From Suillus spraguei (taxonomy: Eukaryota > Basidiomycota > Agaricomycetes > Boletales > Suillaceae): a stretch of 64,000 nucleotides of DNA. The notes under the pieces are model-generated. The model searched no databases. It was not told where the DNA came from and worked only from the letters and a program-made list of their open reading frames with translations. A program made the position numbers and the translations under genes. The DNA is taken from the NCBI GenBank assembly GCA_016800925.1, contig JABCPU010000054.1, positions 1-64,000 on the forward strand, given 5' to 3'. Positions 46,847 to 59,023 of the stretch are shown piece by piece. The number at the start of each line of letters is the position of its first letter. Positions within the stretch are counted from its first letter, which is position 1.

Positions 46847-48975
46847 ATGCCATCTCCCATCGCTTTGAATCCGCCTACCCCTTCTCCGTCCATCTTCAAG
46901 GAGACAAGATCGCCCAGAAAGTTGCCATTAATGTCGACAGCAATAACATACCTTTCTGCTGTTCAGAAAGCAGACACCCGCGCTCGTAGTCGCAACTCCT
47001 CTGCAGAATCAAGTCCTACACGATCCATCCCTCCTCTGTCACAGCTTCATCTGAAGACTCCATCTTCAGTGATGATGATACGAACAACTGTCTCGTGAAC
47101 CCCCTTACACCGCCCGCTTCCGAGAACTTCGCTACTCTTCACACAGAGTTTGGTCATTGTGCAAACGAGGCTTATCGTTGCGTCTCTCAGCATGACTATA
47201 CAAAACCTTTTCAAGACCACGCAACCGAGGAGCCTCCGTATTATATCCTCTTCACCACTTACATAAGTTACCTCATGGTCATCTGTTTTGGTCGTGCGCG
47301 TGACTTCTTCGGAAAGCGTTTTGCTAAATCTTATTTCACGCATCTGATGCCCCATAATGTGAGTGTCATCTTGATTGTTACATCTAATTCATTTGATGCC
47401 ATATATGTACAGGGTTACGCGCCATTGAACTCGGATTTTGATTCGTTCTACACCCGCCGGCTCCAGCGTCGCGTGGATGAGTGCTGTTCCCAGCCTATCG
47501 CAGGTGTCCCCGGCCGCACTGTTCTAATCCTCGATCGTTATTCCACTGATTACAACGTTACTAAAATCTACACTGGTACCAAGACACGCGCCTTAAACAT
47601 CTCCTCGTATAACTACCTTGGCTTCTCCCAAGCCCGAGGAGGCTGCTCAGATGCAGTCAGAGAAAGCATCCGTCGTTATGGCACATCCACATGCGGCACG
47701 CGTCTTGAGAGCGGGAGCAGCGAGCTCCATGTCTTTGCTGAAGCTCTCGTCGCACGTTTTCTGGGGACAGAAGACGCGTTAGTCAGTTCTGCTGGGTTTG
47801 CCACCAACTCCACTTTCATCCCTGCATTGGTGGGGAAGAAGTCCTTGATTATTTCTGACGAACTGAACCACACCAGTATTCGCATCGGTGCGCGCCAGAG
47901 TGGTGCGCAAGTCCGGATGTTCAAGCACAATGATATATCAAGCCTCGAGTCCGTTCTGCGTGAGGCGATAAGTCAGGGTCAGCCCAAGACGCATCGTCCT
48001 TGGAAGAAGATCTTGGTCATCGTGGAAGGATTATACTCCATGGAGGGCACGCTTGTGAACCTACTTGGGATTGTCCGGCTAAAGCAGAAGTACAAGGTCC
48101 GTATTGTAGTTACCATTTTGGGTTATGACGTTGATGTGTTATTCAACTTGAAGTTCTACCTCTTTGTTGACGAGGCTCATTCAGTCGGTGCAATCGGCCC
48201 CCATGGACGCGGTGTGACGGATTACTTTAATATCCATCCTGGCTCAATCGATGTCTTGATGGGTACGTTCACCAAGTCCTTTGGCGCTGCTGGCGGATAC
48301 ATCGCAGGGCCAAAAACCCTTATTGACGCTCTCCGGCTGCGCGGACACTCATGTCCGTATGCGGAAACAATGGCGCCTCCAGTGCTTGCACAGATTATTG
48401 CGTCGATTGCGAGCATCATGGGCGTTGCTCCGGTACCACAGCTGTCGAAGTCCAAGTCCCAAAATTCCCTGAACCTTGCTAGTTCTCTGAAGGACCGTGC
48501 AGATGAGTTACCAAGAATGGCGCCTGCAAGCATGTTACCAGCGTGGATAAACCTTCATCCATCCCTCGCAGACGGTTCCGAAGCTCGCATGCGTATTCGC
48601 CGTCTTGCTTTTAACTGCCGTTACCTGCACGCGGGCCTCAAGAAACTTGGCTTCATCATTCCTGGTCATCCATTCAGTCCGATCGTTCCCCTGCTTATCT
48701 TCAACCCGGGTAAATGTTTGATGTTCTCACGTCTGATGCGTGCGCGGAGAATACCGATTGTTGTCGTTGTCGTAGGGTACCCCGCCACTCCGTTGGAGAA
48801 GGGTCGTGCACGATTCTGTGCTAGTGCATCACACACAAAGGAGGACATCGATATGGTGCTGCAGGCGTGTGATGAGGTGGGTGGAATTCTGGACCTGAAA
48901 CATGGTTCGGGTGAGCGGTGGGGGATTGATGAGGTTTGCAGGCGCGCAATGGAGCTTGTTCACTCTACAGTTTGA
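46847..48975 (+). CDS. LCB2: Serine palmitoyltransferase subunit 2
   Basis: PLP-dependent alpha-oxoamine synthase subunit that condenses L-serine with palmitoyl-CoA, the first step of sphingolipid synthesis, at the ER with Lcb1. Start ATG 46847 (MPSPIALNPP); a Pro/Ser-rich N-terminus precedes FGHCANEAYRCVSQHDYTKP and EEPPYYILFTTYISYLMV, a membrane segment. Catalytic core: ISSYNYLGFSQARGG, YGTSTCGTRLESG, DELNHTSIRIGARQSGA, VEGLYSMEGTLV, VDEAHSVGAIGPHGRGV, and the PLP-lysine motif GTFTKSFGAAGGYIAG. C-terminal LMRARRIPIVVVVVGYPATP and KHGSGERW are typical. Introns at about 47359-47412 and 48096-48151. Near 47033-47037 the N-terminal part must shift by one base (one C short in a CCC run) to join SVTASSEDSIFSDDD; probably a sequence error in a non-catalytic part. 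Confidence 0.92.
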
Positions 48976-49373
48976 ATGCTAGGGCCTGTAGGCGGCAGGG
49001 ATAATTGAGTTTATTGCATTCAAGTTTGATTGGTGTGTCTGCTTGAGAGTGAGATTTTACAGTTGGTAGAGGGGTGGGCTAAGTGTGCCGTGCGCAGTAT
49101 ATCGAGGGAGTGAGATCTGAATGCTTGTAGATGAACTTCACCTTAAGGCTTTAATACTTCCAGTGTGACCGGATGGTGTGACCTTGTGACTCAAATGAGT
49201 AACGTCGAGTTTTGCAAATCAAAGTGTTAGTGCTTAGTAGAAGTTGCACTGAGTTGTACACCTATCCTCCACAAATTTACCAGGGTTGCTTCTCATTGTA
49301 TGCTTCGCTTTACTGGAAAGAATGTTGCGGTGAACAGGTGTGTGTCCTTCAAACCGTTCAGTGGTATATTGAC
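48976..49373. other. Spacer between LCB2 and the LETM1-like gene
   Basis: Holds the LCB2 3' end and the LETM1-like promoter. The frame upstream of 49374 is open but lacks features of coding sequence. Confidence 0.5.
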
Positions 49374-50704
49374 ATGGCGCTCACCTCCAGCGTCATCCAA
49401 CCACGGCAACTACACTTGGTACTTTCGGGCCAACGTCTTGCTTCTGGTAGATTGCAGCTGTCTCACTATGCAAGAGTTGTACGGAAAGTTCCAGCACGGT
49501 CTGCCTCTACTTCCACTTCTCCCTCCAATGACAAGTCTAGCCATACCTCAAACCTACCACCTTCTGCCGTATCACCTCGCAAGCACCGGGTGGAGCTCAA
49601 GCCTGGCCCATTGAAAAGACCTTCACCATCAAGCGCGACACCAAAGCCTCATTCGACATCCCCAAAGCAAACACAACCTTCATTTCCAGCATTTCGTCTT
49701 TCTCCAACACCAAGCGCACCAGATTCTGTTCCATCTGCAATCGAGTTAGCAAAACAAGATATAGCGGATGCAACTGCTCAGGGAGTCCTTCGGCCAGCTC
49801 CACATGATGCTGGTACCATCAGGCGCTTTACTCATCAAGCCTTCGAACTTCTTGTCTGTATTTAACCTCATCGGCGTATTCGCTCCCCTAATTTCTTTTG
49901 GCCCCGTCAGAAATTTTATTTCCGAGGCCTAAAGGCCATAAACACACACCGTAAACAAGCAGCAGCAATTCGTTCACGCATAGCTGCAGGTGGTGCAGCG
50001 CTATCCAGAGCGGAGTCGCGTTTCATCAGAACATTTCAACAGGATGCATTGAAGTAGACATCTATCTCCCTCTCTTGACTTTTCTCAAACTCTTACTTTT
50101 AGGCTCATTCCGTTCGTTATTATTGTCGTAGTTATGGAGGAGCTCATTCCTTTTATTGCTCTTTACGTCCCTCGAATGTTGCCATCTACGTGTGTCCTTC
50201 CAGGTCAACGTGATCGTATCAGTGCGAAGGCACGCGACAATCAGCAGTTGGTCCTCGCAGGGAACTGGCAATTATTCGATCTTTTGCGGAAAGAAAGTGA
50301 AAGCTTAGGCTTCATTCCGACTCTCAGTCTGAAAAATCCAGGGGCGCTGTGTGGGTGCGTACTTTCTCAAAGTGTATTTTCGAGCCTGTGTAAGAGCTTT
50401 TGTAGAGTCATCGGTGTCCCGGCTTGGGGGCCATTGCAACTGGTTCAGTGGCGTCTACAACGCCACCTTCAGAATATTGCGTCCGACGATAAGATGCTCA
50501 AACAAGAGGTTTATGGACGTGATCTTACCCTCCCAGAGTTGAAGGAAGCCTTGCAAGAGCGTGGAATGTAAGTATCCCATTTTATAAATAGCTTGTCCCT
50601 GACTCATCTGTGTTCCCCATAGGTCTATGTTTAGCGAAAGGAATTCCGCTGATGAGCTGAGGGCCCAACTCAGTGGTGGTAGACATGACAGAGTCCATTC
50701 CTGA
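49374..50704 (+). CDS. LETM1 ribosome-binding-domain mitochondrial protein
   Basis: Mitochondrial inner-membrane LETM1-like protein (yeast relatives Mdm38/Ylh47), implicated in K+/H+ homeostasis and in binding mitochondrial ribosomes. Start ATG 49374: the N-terminus MALTSSVIQPRQLHLVLSGQ continues Arg- and Ser-rich (ARVVRKVPARSAS), a good mitochondrial presequence. A Pro/Ser linker follows, then AIELAKQDIADATAQGVL. After intron 1 (about 49856-49910) comes KFYFRGLKAINTHRKQA. After intron 2 (50055-50102) comes the membrane/LETM1 signature LIPFVIIVVVMEELIPFIAL and YVPRMLPSTCVLPGQRDR. After intron 3 (about 50353-50406): VIGVPAWGPLQLVQWRLQRH and LTLPELKEALQERGM. A last intron leads to a short exon ending at 50704. 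No frame break seen. Shorter than animal LETM1, with no EF-hand. Confidence 0.82.
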
Positions 50705-50945
50705 GGGTGCGGATGCTGTCAGTAGGCGCTTGTTCGTGCTCAGTATTATTGGATCACACAAGTAGATGCTGTCGGGGTGCCCTGTTATCCTCTTGTGGCG
50801 CAGTGTGGGACAGACAGACTTTCTTAGATCTAGAAGTCAACCATAATATTTAAACTCCACTCGTTGTATTCGCTGTCCCTATCAGTAGAAATCTACCGGC
50901 CTAATATCTAGTGATGTGCACACGAAATGTATGAGGCTAAAAATG

Positions 50946-52328
50946 CTAGGATGCAATGTCATACCAATGACAGCCGAACCCCGCATTATCAACCCTAAAG
51001 TCAATAGCGAGGTTCCTAAGCTGTTCACGGGAGCCAATCATGTCCAGGGGGCGTTTAAAATTACTGTAAAGAAGGCGTTTGGCCGAACATGACGACCCAC
51101 TTAATAGCACCTTTACTGAGTCAGGAAACCATTCGTCGACAGTGGCTTCCCAGCCGGAGCCAAGAGCAACAAAGGCCAACTCTCGCAAAGATGGCAGAGA
51201 TAACGAATCGAAGATACGAGATAGGGATGTTACACTCCCAAACTGAGCTGCGTCCTCTGATAGGTAGATACCCAGTATCTCCAAGTTCTGATGCTTGATG
51301 AGGGACATCGCATCAGAGGGAGGATTAACTATCTCCAAGCTGTCGCCGTGGAAGAAAAGCTTGATTTTCAGTTGGACTAGTGCCGGGAAGTCAAGGAGGA
51401 TTTTCATGAAGTTGACTTCTGCCCCTGGTCTGTCGAGCGTAAGGTGGGTGATTTGAGGGAACGTGGTACGTGGAATGAGGCTAATGAGCGCCTCCTTTCC
51501 ACAAAGAGCGACGTGCGTAATGTTCGATGTGCCAAGGGTAAGAGGATGTCCGGAGTTAACGAGGAATGACGTTGGCATGACGGATATTAAGATGTGTTTT
51601 ACAGTGTAGGAACCACCGGCCATGAATGTATCAATGTAGCTGCGGCTGGCCTGTATATGAAGATCATGAAATCGCCCCGAGTGTGATGCAAGCAGACGGA
51701 AAAGGCCCGATTGTGTTGAATCGTACTGGCGAGACCAATCCCATTTTTGGAGGCACACTACACTGACAGCCAACGGACGAGTGCGTGCTGCTGCAAGCCA
51801 GCGGGCCACCATCGCCGTGTACAATTCTGCAGTCCAGACACCCCAGTCATGAACATCAATAGAAGACCAAAGTTCTGGCGTGGCTTGTGCAATGTCCCTC
51901 CAGCGGCGACAAATTTGACAAAGTAAAAGCGGGGCGGACAGTATGTGGGGAATGACATATCGATCATTGGGAAGACAATACTTGAATATTTGCTGGAGAA
52001 TTTCTGTGGGAAGGAACCTCACAGGGCTGATGCGAGCTCTGTTTTGGAGGATGCGAGTTTCCACAGCGCGCCGCTTCTCTCGCTGAACAGCTATGCGCAT
52101 GCAAATCGCTTGGATCTCGGCCTGTAAGTTGTCGACCACAAAGTCTATGTTTGATAACTCTTCTCCATCTCTCTGCAAGGCGATCCGAGCTTCGTTGATC
52201 TCTACCTCTAAGAGAGAGTTTGCGAAGTTCATCGTACAAAGGACAACATCCAATTGTTTGGCGCTGACAGTAGCGACAGAATCCATCGCTCGGCAGTGAA
52301 CAAAAGATGTTTCGGTTAAAAGCGACAT
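50946..52328 (-). CDS. F-box protein with LRR-like C-terminal region
   Basis: Single-exon 460-residue protein. The N-terminal helix (residues about 25-90, LEVEINEARIALQRDGEELS) is coiled-coil-like. The F-box follows at about residues 100-155: ISPVRFLPTEILQQIFKYCL, then LLLCQICRRWRDIAQATPEL and WSSIDVHDW, the arrangement common to the large F-box families of Agaricomycetes. The rest has irregular leucine-rich motifs (LTHLTL-like stretches, LVQLKIKLFF, LSLPSLRELAFVAL). Expected role: substrate adaptor of an SCF (Skp1-Cullin-F-box) ubiquitin ligase; the target is unknown. Such genes turn over rapidly. Intact, no frame breaks. Confidence 0.85.
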   Translation of the reverse strand: MSLLTETSFVHCRAMDSVATVSAKQLDVVLCTMNFANSLLEVEINEARIALQRDGEELSNIDFVVDNLQAEIQAICMRIAVQREKRRAVETRILQNRARISPVRFLPTEILQQIFKYCLPNDRYVIPHILSAPLLLCQICRRWRDIAQATPELWSSIDVHDWGVWTAELYTAMVARWLAAARTRPLAVSVVCLQKWDWSRQYDSTQSGLFRLLASHSGRFHDLHIQASRSYIDTFMAGGSYTVKHILISVMPTSFLVNSGHPLTLGTSNITHVALCGKEALISLIPRTTFPQITHLTLDRPGAEVNFMKILLDFPALVQLKIKLFFHGDSLEIVNPPSDAMSLIKHQNLEILGIYLSEDAAQFGSVTSLSRIFDSLSLPSLRELAFVALGSGWEATVDEWFPDSVKVLLSGSSCSAKRLLYSNFKRPLDMIGSREQLRNLAIDFRVDNAGFGCHWYDIAS

Positions 52329-53486
52329 GCCTGTAATAACCTGGTCAGATTCAGAATGTCAGGTCATTATTCAAATGTTTGAATTGCTCACTCTTTTGCG
52401 GGACAATGGTTCAACGAAAGGGTACCTGCGCAGCTGCCGGACCAAGGGGAACACGAGGCGTACCATCGAGGTGAGGCATGTGCAAATACCGGCTTGGCTA
52501 GCGCTTGGCTGAACGTGTTCTATTACCAACTAACCGAGATCGAGACAGACTCGGACTCGTAGGCTAGCTCGGGTGCCCACCGAAGAGATGCCAGTGGCCA
52601 CCATAAGAGCACAACGCCGTCAATTTCGGCTCTACGCCAAGCAAGGGCCAGCAGGAATTCGGCTAAGTTATGTATAATTTTTAAAGAGAAGAAGGAAATT
52701 CGGTTCAAGTTGAATCATCAAAACCAACTACAAATGCCTAATCGGGCACCCCCTAAATCAAAGTTAACTTCGACTTGGTACATGTCATTTATATAAACCG
52801 ACTTATCTATCAAGTGCTCAGATATTATAATTATATCGTAGTCTGCAATTAAAATTAAAACTATAATATTAGTCTATATCATTGATGATTTTGTTCAAAA
52901 ACACACTTCTGACTTACGTATTCCGAGTTCGCGACCAAAAGTACAAGACAGACTGGGAGCGGCTTGGCAAAAACGACAATAGCGGATTCATCGCTAGTGC
53001 AATCCCTTTTTGTTCAGTACCGCATCCCCAATGTCCCTCATCTCAAATGACATTTGCGATGAGCTCAGAGTAATGCAGACAAAGTATCGATGGTCCCTGC
53101 CAGGTTGACTCGGACACAAGTTAGAATCAACCATGGAACCTCTGGGAGCGCACAACTGCTAGAGCCTTGTGTCTAAATACGATATTGAGCTGCATGCCGG
53201 AGGGCACGTCACGTACCTAGCGAAGTGCAGCTCCTGGATTCTCCATTCGAGCTTTCGCTGCAGTGTCATGTCCCTCCCACTGACAATCTACTCTTCAAGG
53301 TCGGCCCACCGTGACAATGTAAGTTGAGAGTGTACTTTGTTCACAAGCCACAGCCGACGCTACAACGCAGTCTCCCTTAACCTGGATCAGCCAAAATCAT
53401 TCGAAAGGTAAGTGACAACCACCGCAAATCGCCGAACGAAAGTTCGAGCAGTAAAAAATTACATAAATATACAAAATTCTACTAAT
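52329..53486. other. Intergenic, AT-rich in part, no gene recognised
   Basis: Upstream of the F-box gene and downstream of the F-box/WD gene, both on the minus strand. 52730-52900 is strongly AT-rich. Open frames are short and uninformative. Confidence 0.5.
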
Positions 53487-55334
53487 TCAATTAGATATCA
53501 AACCGTCGTTCCTCGATACCTCGTACACCAGCACTGACAATTCTCCGTTCGTCAAATGCAACGGTACCATATGTACTTGCGCTGTTTGTCCCTGCAAAAC
53601 TCCCTCGACAGGCCCAGAGACCTCAGTCCCATCTCCGCCCTCAAGGTCCCACACCCAAATTGCTCCGTTTGCATTCAAACTGACACAACGCCCATCTGCA
53701 AGGGAAAGCGCGGAAACAGAGCCCGAAGGTCCATGTAGAGTCCGGACAAACGTCAATCTCGGTGTATGAACTGATGAACTCGAGATCGGGGTACATGAAG
53801 GCGGTATAATTGAAGTTGACTAGATGTGTGACTCGGAGGTGAGATGTATGGGAGTGGCTGTGTATGACCCTCAGGCTGTTGGGGTGCTGTACTTTCTGAA
53901 GACCCTTCGGATATCGGAGAGATGTCAGTCGCATCTCCAGGGGCTAGAACGACCCATTTCCCATCCGTTTGTATATCTGCGACTTTTTTCACTTTCCGGC
54001 CCCATTGATCACGCATAAGCTGCAGCTTTCGCTCGTCTATCCACCCTTGCGGGACGTCAAAAGCACGGGTAGACCTGGTGACGCTCACTTCAAAAGCCCC
54101 ATGTGAGGATGACTCATTGGAGGACATAGCGAATGTCCGTTCACGTGGTAAAATGCCCGAAGGAGATATGATAAGTTCTGTGGCACCCACACTCCAGTGA
54201 GCAGGGTAAACGGGGATAGCGTAGGCCATGATAAGTTTGTACGACGCCGTCGAGGGTATGGTGGAAAGTACGAGTGATGTGGGCAGATGACTGGTAAAAG
54301 ATGTAAGTGTCTGAGTGTGGGTAATGCAATCATTTCTCAGGTCGAATATCATAAGCGTAAACGAGTGCGACAACGTAACAAGCAATGGATGATTGTAGGC
54401 TGCGTGGGTGACCGGAGAAGCACGGTGCAGTGACGAAGGGACGTAGGTTTGCTTTGGAGCAGTGGATAAAGACAGGAAGAGTGATCATGTTCGAATATAC
54501 TGAATTCTCCAGTTGTCAGGAAAGCAGCTAGGCGTATGATACGCGAGGAAGATAAGGAAGGTGGCGATTGATCGAGTGCTATCGCCGATATTTCCGCTAT
54601 AGATGTAGCTAGAGTAGACCTGCAAAGAAGAGTGCGCGATACTCCACTGTTGTCCCGTATTAGCAAGGAGGATCCACAGGGCTTTGACGAGGATATGGTG
54701 AACCCGCCCGCCAATATAATATGCCGACGAGAAAAGGTTGCGGAGGTGCTAGAGTTGTTTCCTCAGCCTCAGTGAAGTTCTCAATAGCACAACGTCCTAG
54801 ACATGTGTGAGAGAGTGAAAGTAGGTGAATAATAATTATAAGATAATACCATTCTTCCAGTTCGAGCTGATGCGGTACATCCACTTCCAGTCCAAAGCAT
54901 CATCATCTGACGATGTAGATGCAGAAACTCTCGATGGAAGTGGTTTAACTGATCTTCCATCAGTCCGACCATAAAATCCCTTGCCTCCCCTCAGCCTTGT
55001 TTTACCATACTCTCTGACAAACAAGGCTTTCCAGAGCTACAAGCATAACCGGAGCAGTGGGCGATCCGAGTGTGTTCAACATTCATTCCCTTGTTGCCCA
55101 ATTGAATCAAATATATACCTGGTTGTCGCTCGCGAGCCTCGCACAGTTTCTATTCGTCCCTTGCATGGCGCATAGATCTCGGGAGTTTAGGAACGAGAAG
55201 ATAAACAAAATGAGCTCATCATAGAGCGCATTGTCAAATGTTGTGATAAGCCGATGCCCCTGCAATGAGATTCGAGTATTATGTAGCCTCTTTGCAGGTG
55301 GCAGAGGCGCCGGGGACAGTCGGTGCTTGGACAT
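53487..55334 (-). CDS. F-box protein with WD40-like C-terminus
   Basis: Start ATG at 55334 (MSKHRLSPAPLPPAKRL). The F-box is LYDELILFIFSFLNSRDLCA, then RNCARLASDNQ. After an intron (about 55014-55100) comes LWKALFVREYGKTRLRG, the usual continuation. A second intron precedes GRCAIENFTEAEETT. The remainder is beta-propeller-like: IRLAAFLTTGEFSIFEHDH, LLVTLSHSFTLMIFDLR, KLIMAYAIPVYPAHWSVGA, and near the end VRTLHGPSGSVSALSLADG and GAIWVWDLEGG, a WD repeat. Probable SCF ubiquitin-ligase adaptor. Reading the whole protein requires three one-base corrections, each adding a base: near 54755 (before SSTSATFSRRHI), near 54470 (before STAPKQTYVPSS) and near 53757 (before LTFVRTLHG). Either the gene is decaying or these are assembly deletions. 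Confidence 0.65.
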
Positions 55335-55643
55335 GGCAATACGAGGGAGAAATGAGTAAGAAGCATATCACCAACTGTTGTATCGGCCCGGCGGTAATTC
55401 ACAGACCGGGTGGGTCCGAGTAACTTCCAAATTCGGGGCGCTATTAGGGAATGCTGTAACTCGAGCTGTATACTACAGCTGTTATTATACGTACACGGTG
55501 TTGTCAATACTGGACTTAGCTGTGATAACGAGTTTGAGCGCTACTGACCTGTCAAGTACTCCTAGTGCTCAGCAATCAGGGTCAAGTTCCAACTTTTCCG
55601 ATTCCGCATATTTGTGGAAACAGCTCTAACCCAAACGAATTAA
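55335..55643. promoter_or_regulatory. Shared divergent promoter region, F-box/WD and WDR83
   Basis: 309 bp between start codons of two divergently oriented genes. No TATA box or repeated operator stands out. Position alone supports a bidirectional promoter. Confidence 0.4.
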
Positions 55644-56857
55644 ATGGCTCCATCACGAGGTCCACAAGCACTTGCTCGAACCCTCCATAAAACACTCTCG
55701 AACCACCGTGGAACTGTTCATGTCGTTCGATATGCTAAAGGAACCGCAAAATACGTCCTGAGTGGAGGACAGGATCGCACGATACGTCTTTGGAATCCAG
55801 ACCTTGGTACTGAGATCAAGAAGTTTGAGGCTCACGGATACGAGGTCCTTTCCATATCTGTGTCAGTCGCATCCGCAGTTTCTTTGCCTCTATTTGAACT
55901 GACGAATGAGACCGTATATCCTGTAGGAGTCATGACAATACGAAGTTTGCATCTTCTGGAGGCGACCGTTCTGTCTTCGTATGGGATGTGACGGCGGGTG
56001 TGACGACACGTAGATTGGCAGGCCATATGGGCAAGGTGAATGTTGTGGAGCTTAATGCAGATGCGACAGTGTTGGCGAGTGGTGAGATGATACCTTTCAC
56101 TCGGTGTGTAAAAACAATGCTCATCATGCTTCATCATAGGCTCGTATGATTCCACAGTGAGATTATGGGACTTGCGGTAAGCATGTAACCGTTTGGGCTT
56201 AAAGATAATATAAAACTGTGCCCTGCAGGGCACCGGCTCGTGCGCCGATTCAAGTACTCGAAGAAGCCCGTGACGCCGTGCAGACCTTACACGTGGATGC
56301 AACCACGATAGTTGCGGGCTCTGTAGACGGACATGTTCGAACATATGACCTCCGTAAAGGCGAATTACGTTCAGACTTCATAGGGCGTAAGTCCTGTAGA
56401 TATTTATTGCATACACATGTTGATTCTCCTCATACCTCACAGAGCCTGTCACCTCGGCTGTTCTCTCATCAGATAGCACTACACTTCTCGTATCTACGCT
56501 TGATTCGCATGTCAGGCTATTCGATACGACCAGTGGTAAGCTTCTCAACGCCTTCACTGGCCACAATCACGCGTCATATCGTTGCCGAGCATGCTTTGGA
56601 CATGCTGAAGCGACGGTTGTTTGTGGAGATGAAGACGGCGCCGTTTGGGCTTGGGATTTGGTTGATGTGAGCATTCAAGTTCACAAGTGTCATTGCCATC
56701 CTTACGTTTGTTTTAGGGTACAGTTTTACAACCCAACCCTCCGCCAAAAGTTCATGACAAGGTGATCACTTGGACAGAGCATCACCCAATAGACCCTGGG
56801 GAGATGGTTACAAGTAGTGCAGATGGCACTGTGAAAGTCTGGCGACACTCGAGCTAG
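55644..56857 (+). CDS. WDR83: WD40 protein WDR83/MORG1
   Basis: Seven-bladed WD40 protein orthologous to WDR83/MORG1, a scaffold linked to MAP-kinase modules and found with spliceosomes. Start ATG 55644; the first blade has GTVHVVRYAKGTAKYVLSGG and RTIRLWNPDLGTEIKKFEAH. After an intron (about 55863-55926): ASSGGDRSVFVWDVTAG, LAGHMGKVNVVELNADATVL; after the next: YDSTVRLWDL. Then comes the diagnostic MORG1 stretch VLEEARDAVQTLHVDATTI and AGSVDGHVRTYDLRKGELRS. Later blades are PVTSAVLSSDSTTLLVS, LDSHVRLFDTTSGKLLNAFT, VVCGDEDGAVWAWDLVD and SSADGTVKVWRHSS at the stop (56855-56857). All introns keep phase; no lesion. About 315 residues, the normal family length. Confidence 0.88.
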
Positions 56858-56967
56858 GCTTCCCTCCATACGATTGCAAATTATAGAACGAAATATTTCA
56901 TTACTGGATGAGCATAGATGTATCCACTCCCTATGAAAACAATTAATATTACAAAAGGTCATTATGA

Positions 56968-58673
56968 TCAATGAGTCGTTCCTTCTACAACAGCCTTCAG
57001 TCGTTGTCTCAGCATATTCCGCGCGCTGCCCCCATCCTTGTCTTTCCCATCCTTCTGTGACTCTGGTGCTGTCATCGTACTCTCCATGTCTAATTCTGAA
57101 AACGAACTCAATGTCGGCGAGTTGACACTTATAGACGGGGTGCTAGTACTGCCGAAAATAGAGCTCGTGGCAGTCCCATATCCACTAGGCTCCGTCGCGA
57201 TAGAATCGCGCAAAACGCCCAACTCGCCTGGACCCACGAGTTCGACGGACTCGGTGAGCACAGCAATGCGAGTCCAACGCCGAAAGCGCGTGTATTTTCC
57301 CATTCCACCCTTCGAGCTCGCACCTTCCCATTTGTTGTCACCATACAACCAACCCTCAGGATCTGTGACGGTTTCATCTTCAGATTCGGGATCGAGGAAT
57401 GGGTCGCTGGAATGTTGTTCGCTAGTCCGCTCGGGCGACTCAGCAGGACCACTGGAACTCGTGTTCAGATTATCGCGGCCGCGTGCGGCGCGTAGCATCC
57501 GGGCTGCAGTAGATTCGTCAGGTCCGTCCTTATCCCTTGGAGGTGTCTTCTCCACTCGCCAGACACCTTCCTGGCCTTCCTTGCGTATGACAACGCGCCA
57601 TTCTGGTTCTTCCCACGTCCAGCGCGCTACACGTTTCGCGCGGCCATTCTTACCGGCAGCGACGTATGCCGTTGTAGAGGCGGGAAGAGGAAAGACTGAG
57701 GGTGGGGATAATGGAACTAAGGAGGAACTACACCATGATGGGCGCTCATTGGGAAGTAGAGCAGCTGTCCAATCAAGACCCATCCACCACCGCTGATTTT
57801 CATACACTGTAAATAAGAAGCGGAGGGGCGGAGAAGGCTTGAGTACATCGTCTGCTAATACAGATGCCGGGCGAATCTTGGTAGAAGCATCCGAAGGAGT
57901 GGGTGATGCCGGTGGTGGAAGCGGCACTCCTGAGACAAATGAGCACAGCCGATAAAATGCCCATCGGATATGTGCGCTGCGAGTAATGGATGCTCGGGCA
58001 TGTCTGGCCCAGTGCGCTCTGTGAATCATGAACAGGGTGCCGCATAATGCGATGCAAATACGGAGACCAACGAAAGATGTGAGGACAAGGTAAGGTAGAT
58101 AGATAAAAGCGAGTACTCGGAGAACAACAAAGGACGGAGGGAGAGGGGATTCGAAGAGAGATGATGAGGGAAGCAGTGCACGAATGGTCGTTAGATCAGA
58201 TACGAGAGCGTGAAGGGTGCTGTCGGTTATCACCGGCGGTGAGGTTGCCGAAGACGTGTAAGTGGATGATGTCCACTGTTTCAGTGCGAGAACGAATGAG
58301 ATTGTAAGTGGTAAAAAGAACCTGGCGAACAAATACGTTCAAATCAGCCAGAATGTGTAGATAGTTGCGCCGCGTACCTCAGGGTTGGTTCGGAGAGCAA
58401 GCAGAACGCCCACCATGTGGCAAGAGCAAGCCAGCTTTCCTCCCATGAAGACTCCCAGCTAATAATCTGTGCGAAGTGTCTTATGGCCTGAATATATGGT
58501 GCAAGGGCAACTAGCTCTGAAGCAAGTGGTATCGGAACAGTAGTCACAAACTCGATCAGTGTTAGAGGTGACTGCGCGGCAGGGCTCATAGTAGCCGCTG
58601 AGCTTACAGGTGCCGTTAGGGGCATCTGTAGTATCTTTGGTTTGAGATTGAAGTCCTTGGACTTGGGCGACAT
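56968..58673 (-). CDS. Peroxin/dysferlin-domain membrane protein (Pex30/Pex24-like)
   Basis: Integral ER/peroxisome membrane protein of the fungal peroxin-dysferlin (DysF) group that regulates peroxisome number and size. Two exons: exon 1 from ATG 58673 (MSPKSKDFNLKPKILQMPL) to LLSEPTLR, and exon 2 from about 58323 (FFLPLTISFVLALKQW) to the stop at 56968. Hydrophobic segments: EFVTTVPIPLASELVALAPY, SWLALATWWAFCLLSEPTLR, LTISFVLAL, and VVLRVLAFIYLPYLVLTSFV. Then FLFTVYENQRWWMGLDWTAA with LLPNERPSWCSS (DysFN-like), RWTWEEPEWRVVIRK, an acidic Ser-rich linker, and DPEGWLYGDNKWEG with KGGMGKYTRFRRWTR (DysFC-like). The tail is Ser/Thr-rich. The intron between exons is 56 nt and in phase. Intact. 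Confidence 0.82.
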
Positions 58674-59023
58674 CAATTAGCGGGTAATTTGGTAACAATA
58701 CACTTCACACGACAAGTCACGGTTGCGACCACGGTGCTTTCAGCGAGAAAGCACGTGTACTTATTGACCTGTTGATGCTGATAAGTCATACTTCTCGGAC
58801 AGGCATTAGCAACGTACAGTAAACAACAGAACTCACTGCTGCACTGAAGCCTGAGGGATTCAGAGGGAATGAAGTGCCGTAGCTCGGCTGGCAGCAAGGT
58901 GCTTAATAATTTAATAACATGCAAAGAGCCATCTGGATTACATAAGTTTTACACCTTTATTGACTGATTGGTTACTTTGAAAATATAGGGACAAACAACA
59001 CGCCTCAAAGCTCGATCAGTGAA
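58674..59023. promoter_or_regulatory. Shared divergent promoter region, peroxin gene and GPI18
   Basis: 350 bp between divergent start codons (58673 and 59024). No clear TATA box; nothing else recognised. Confidence 0.4.
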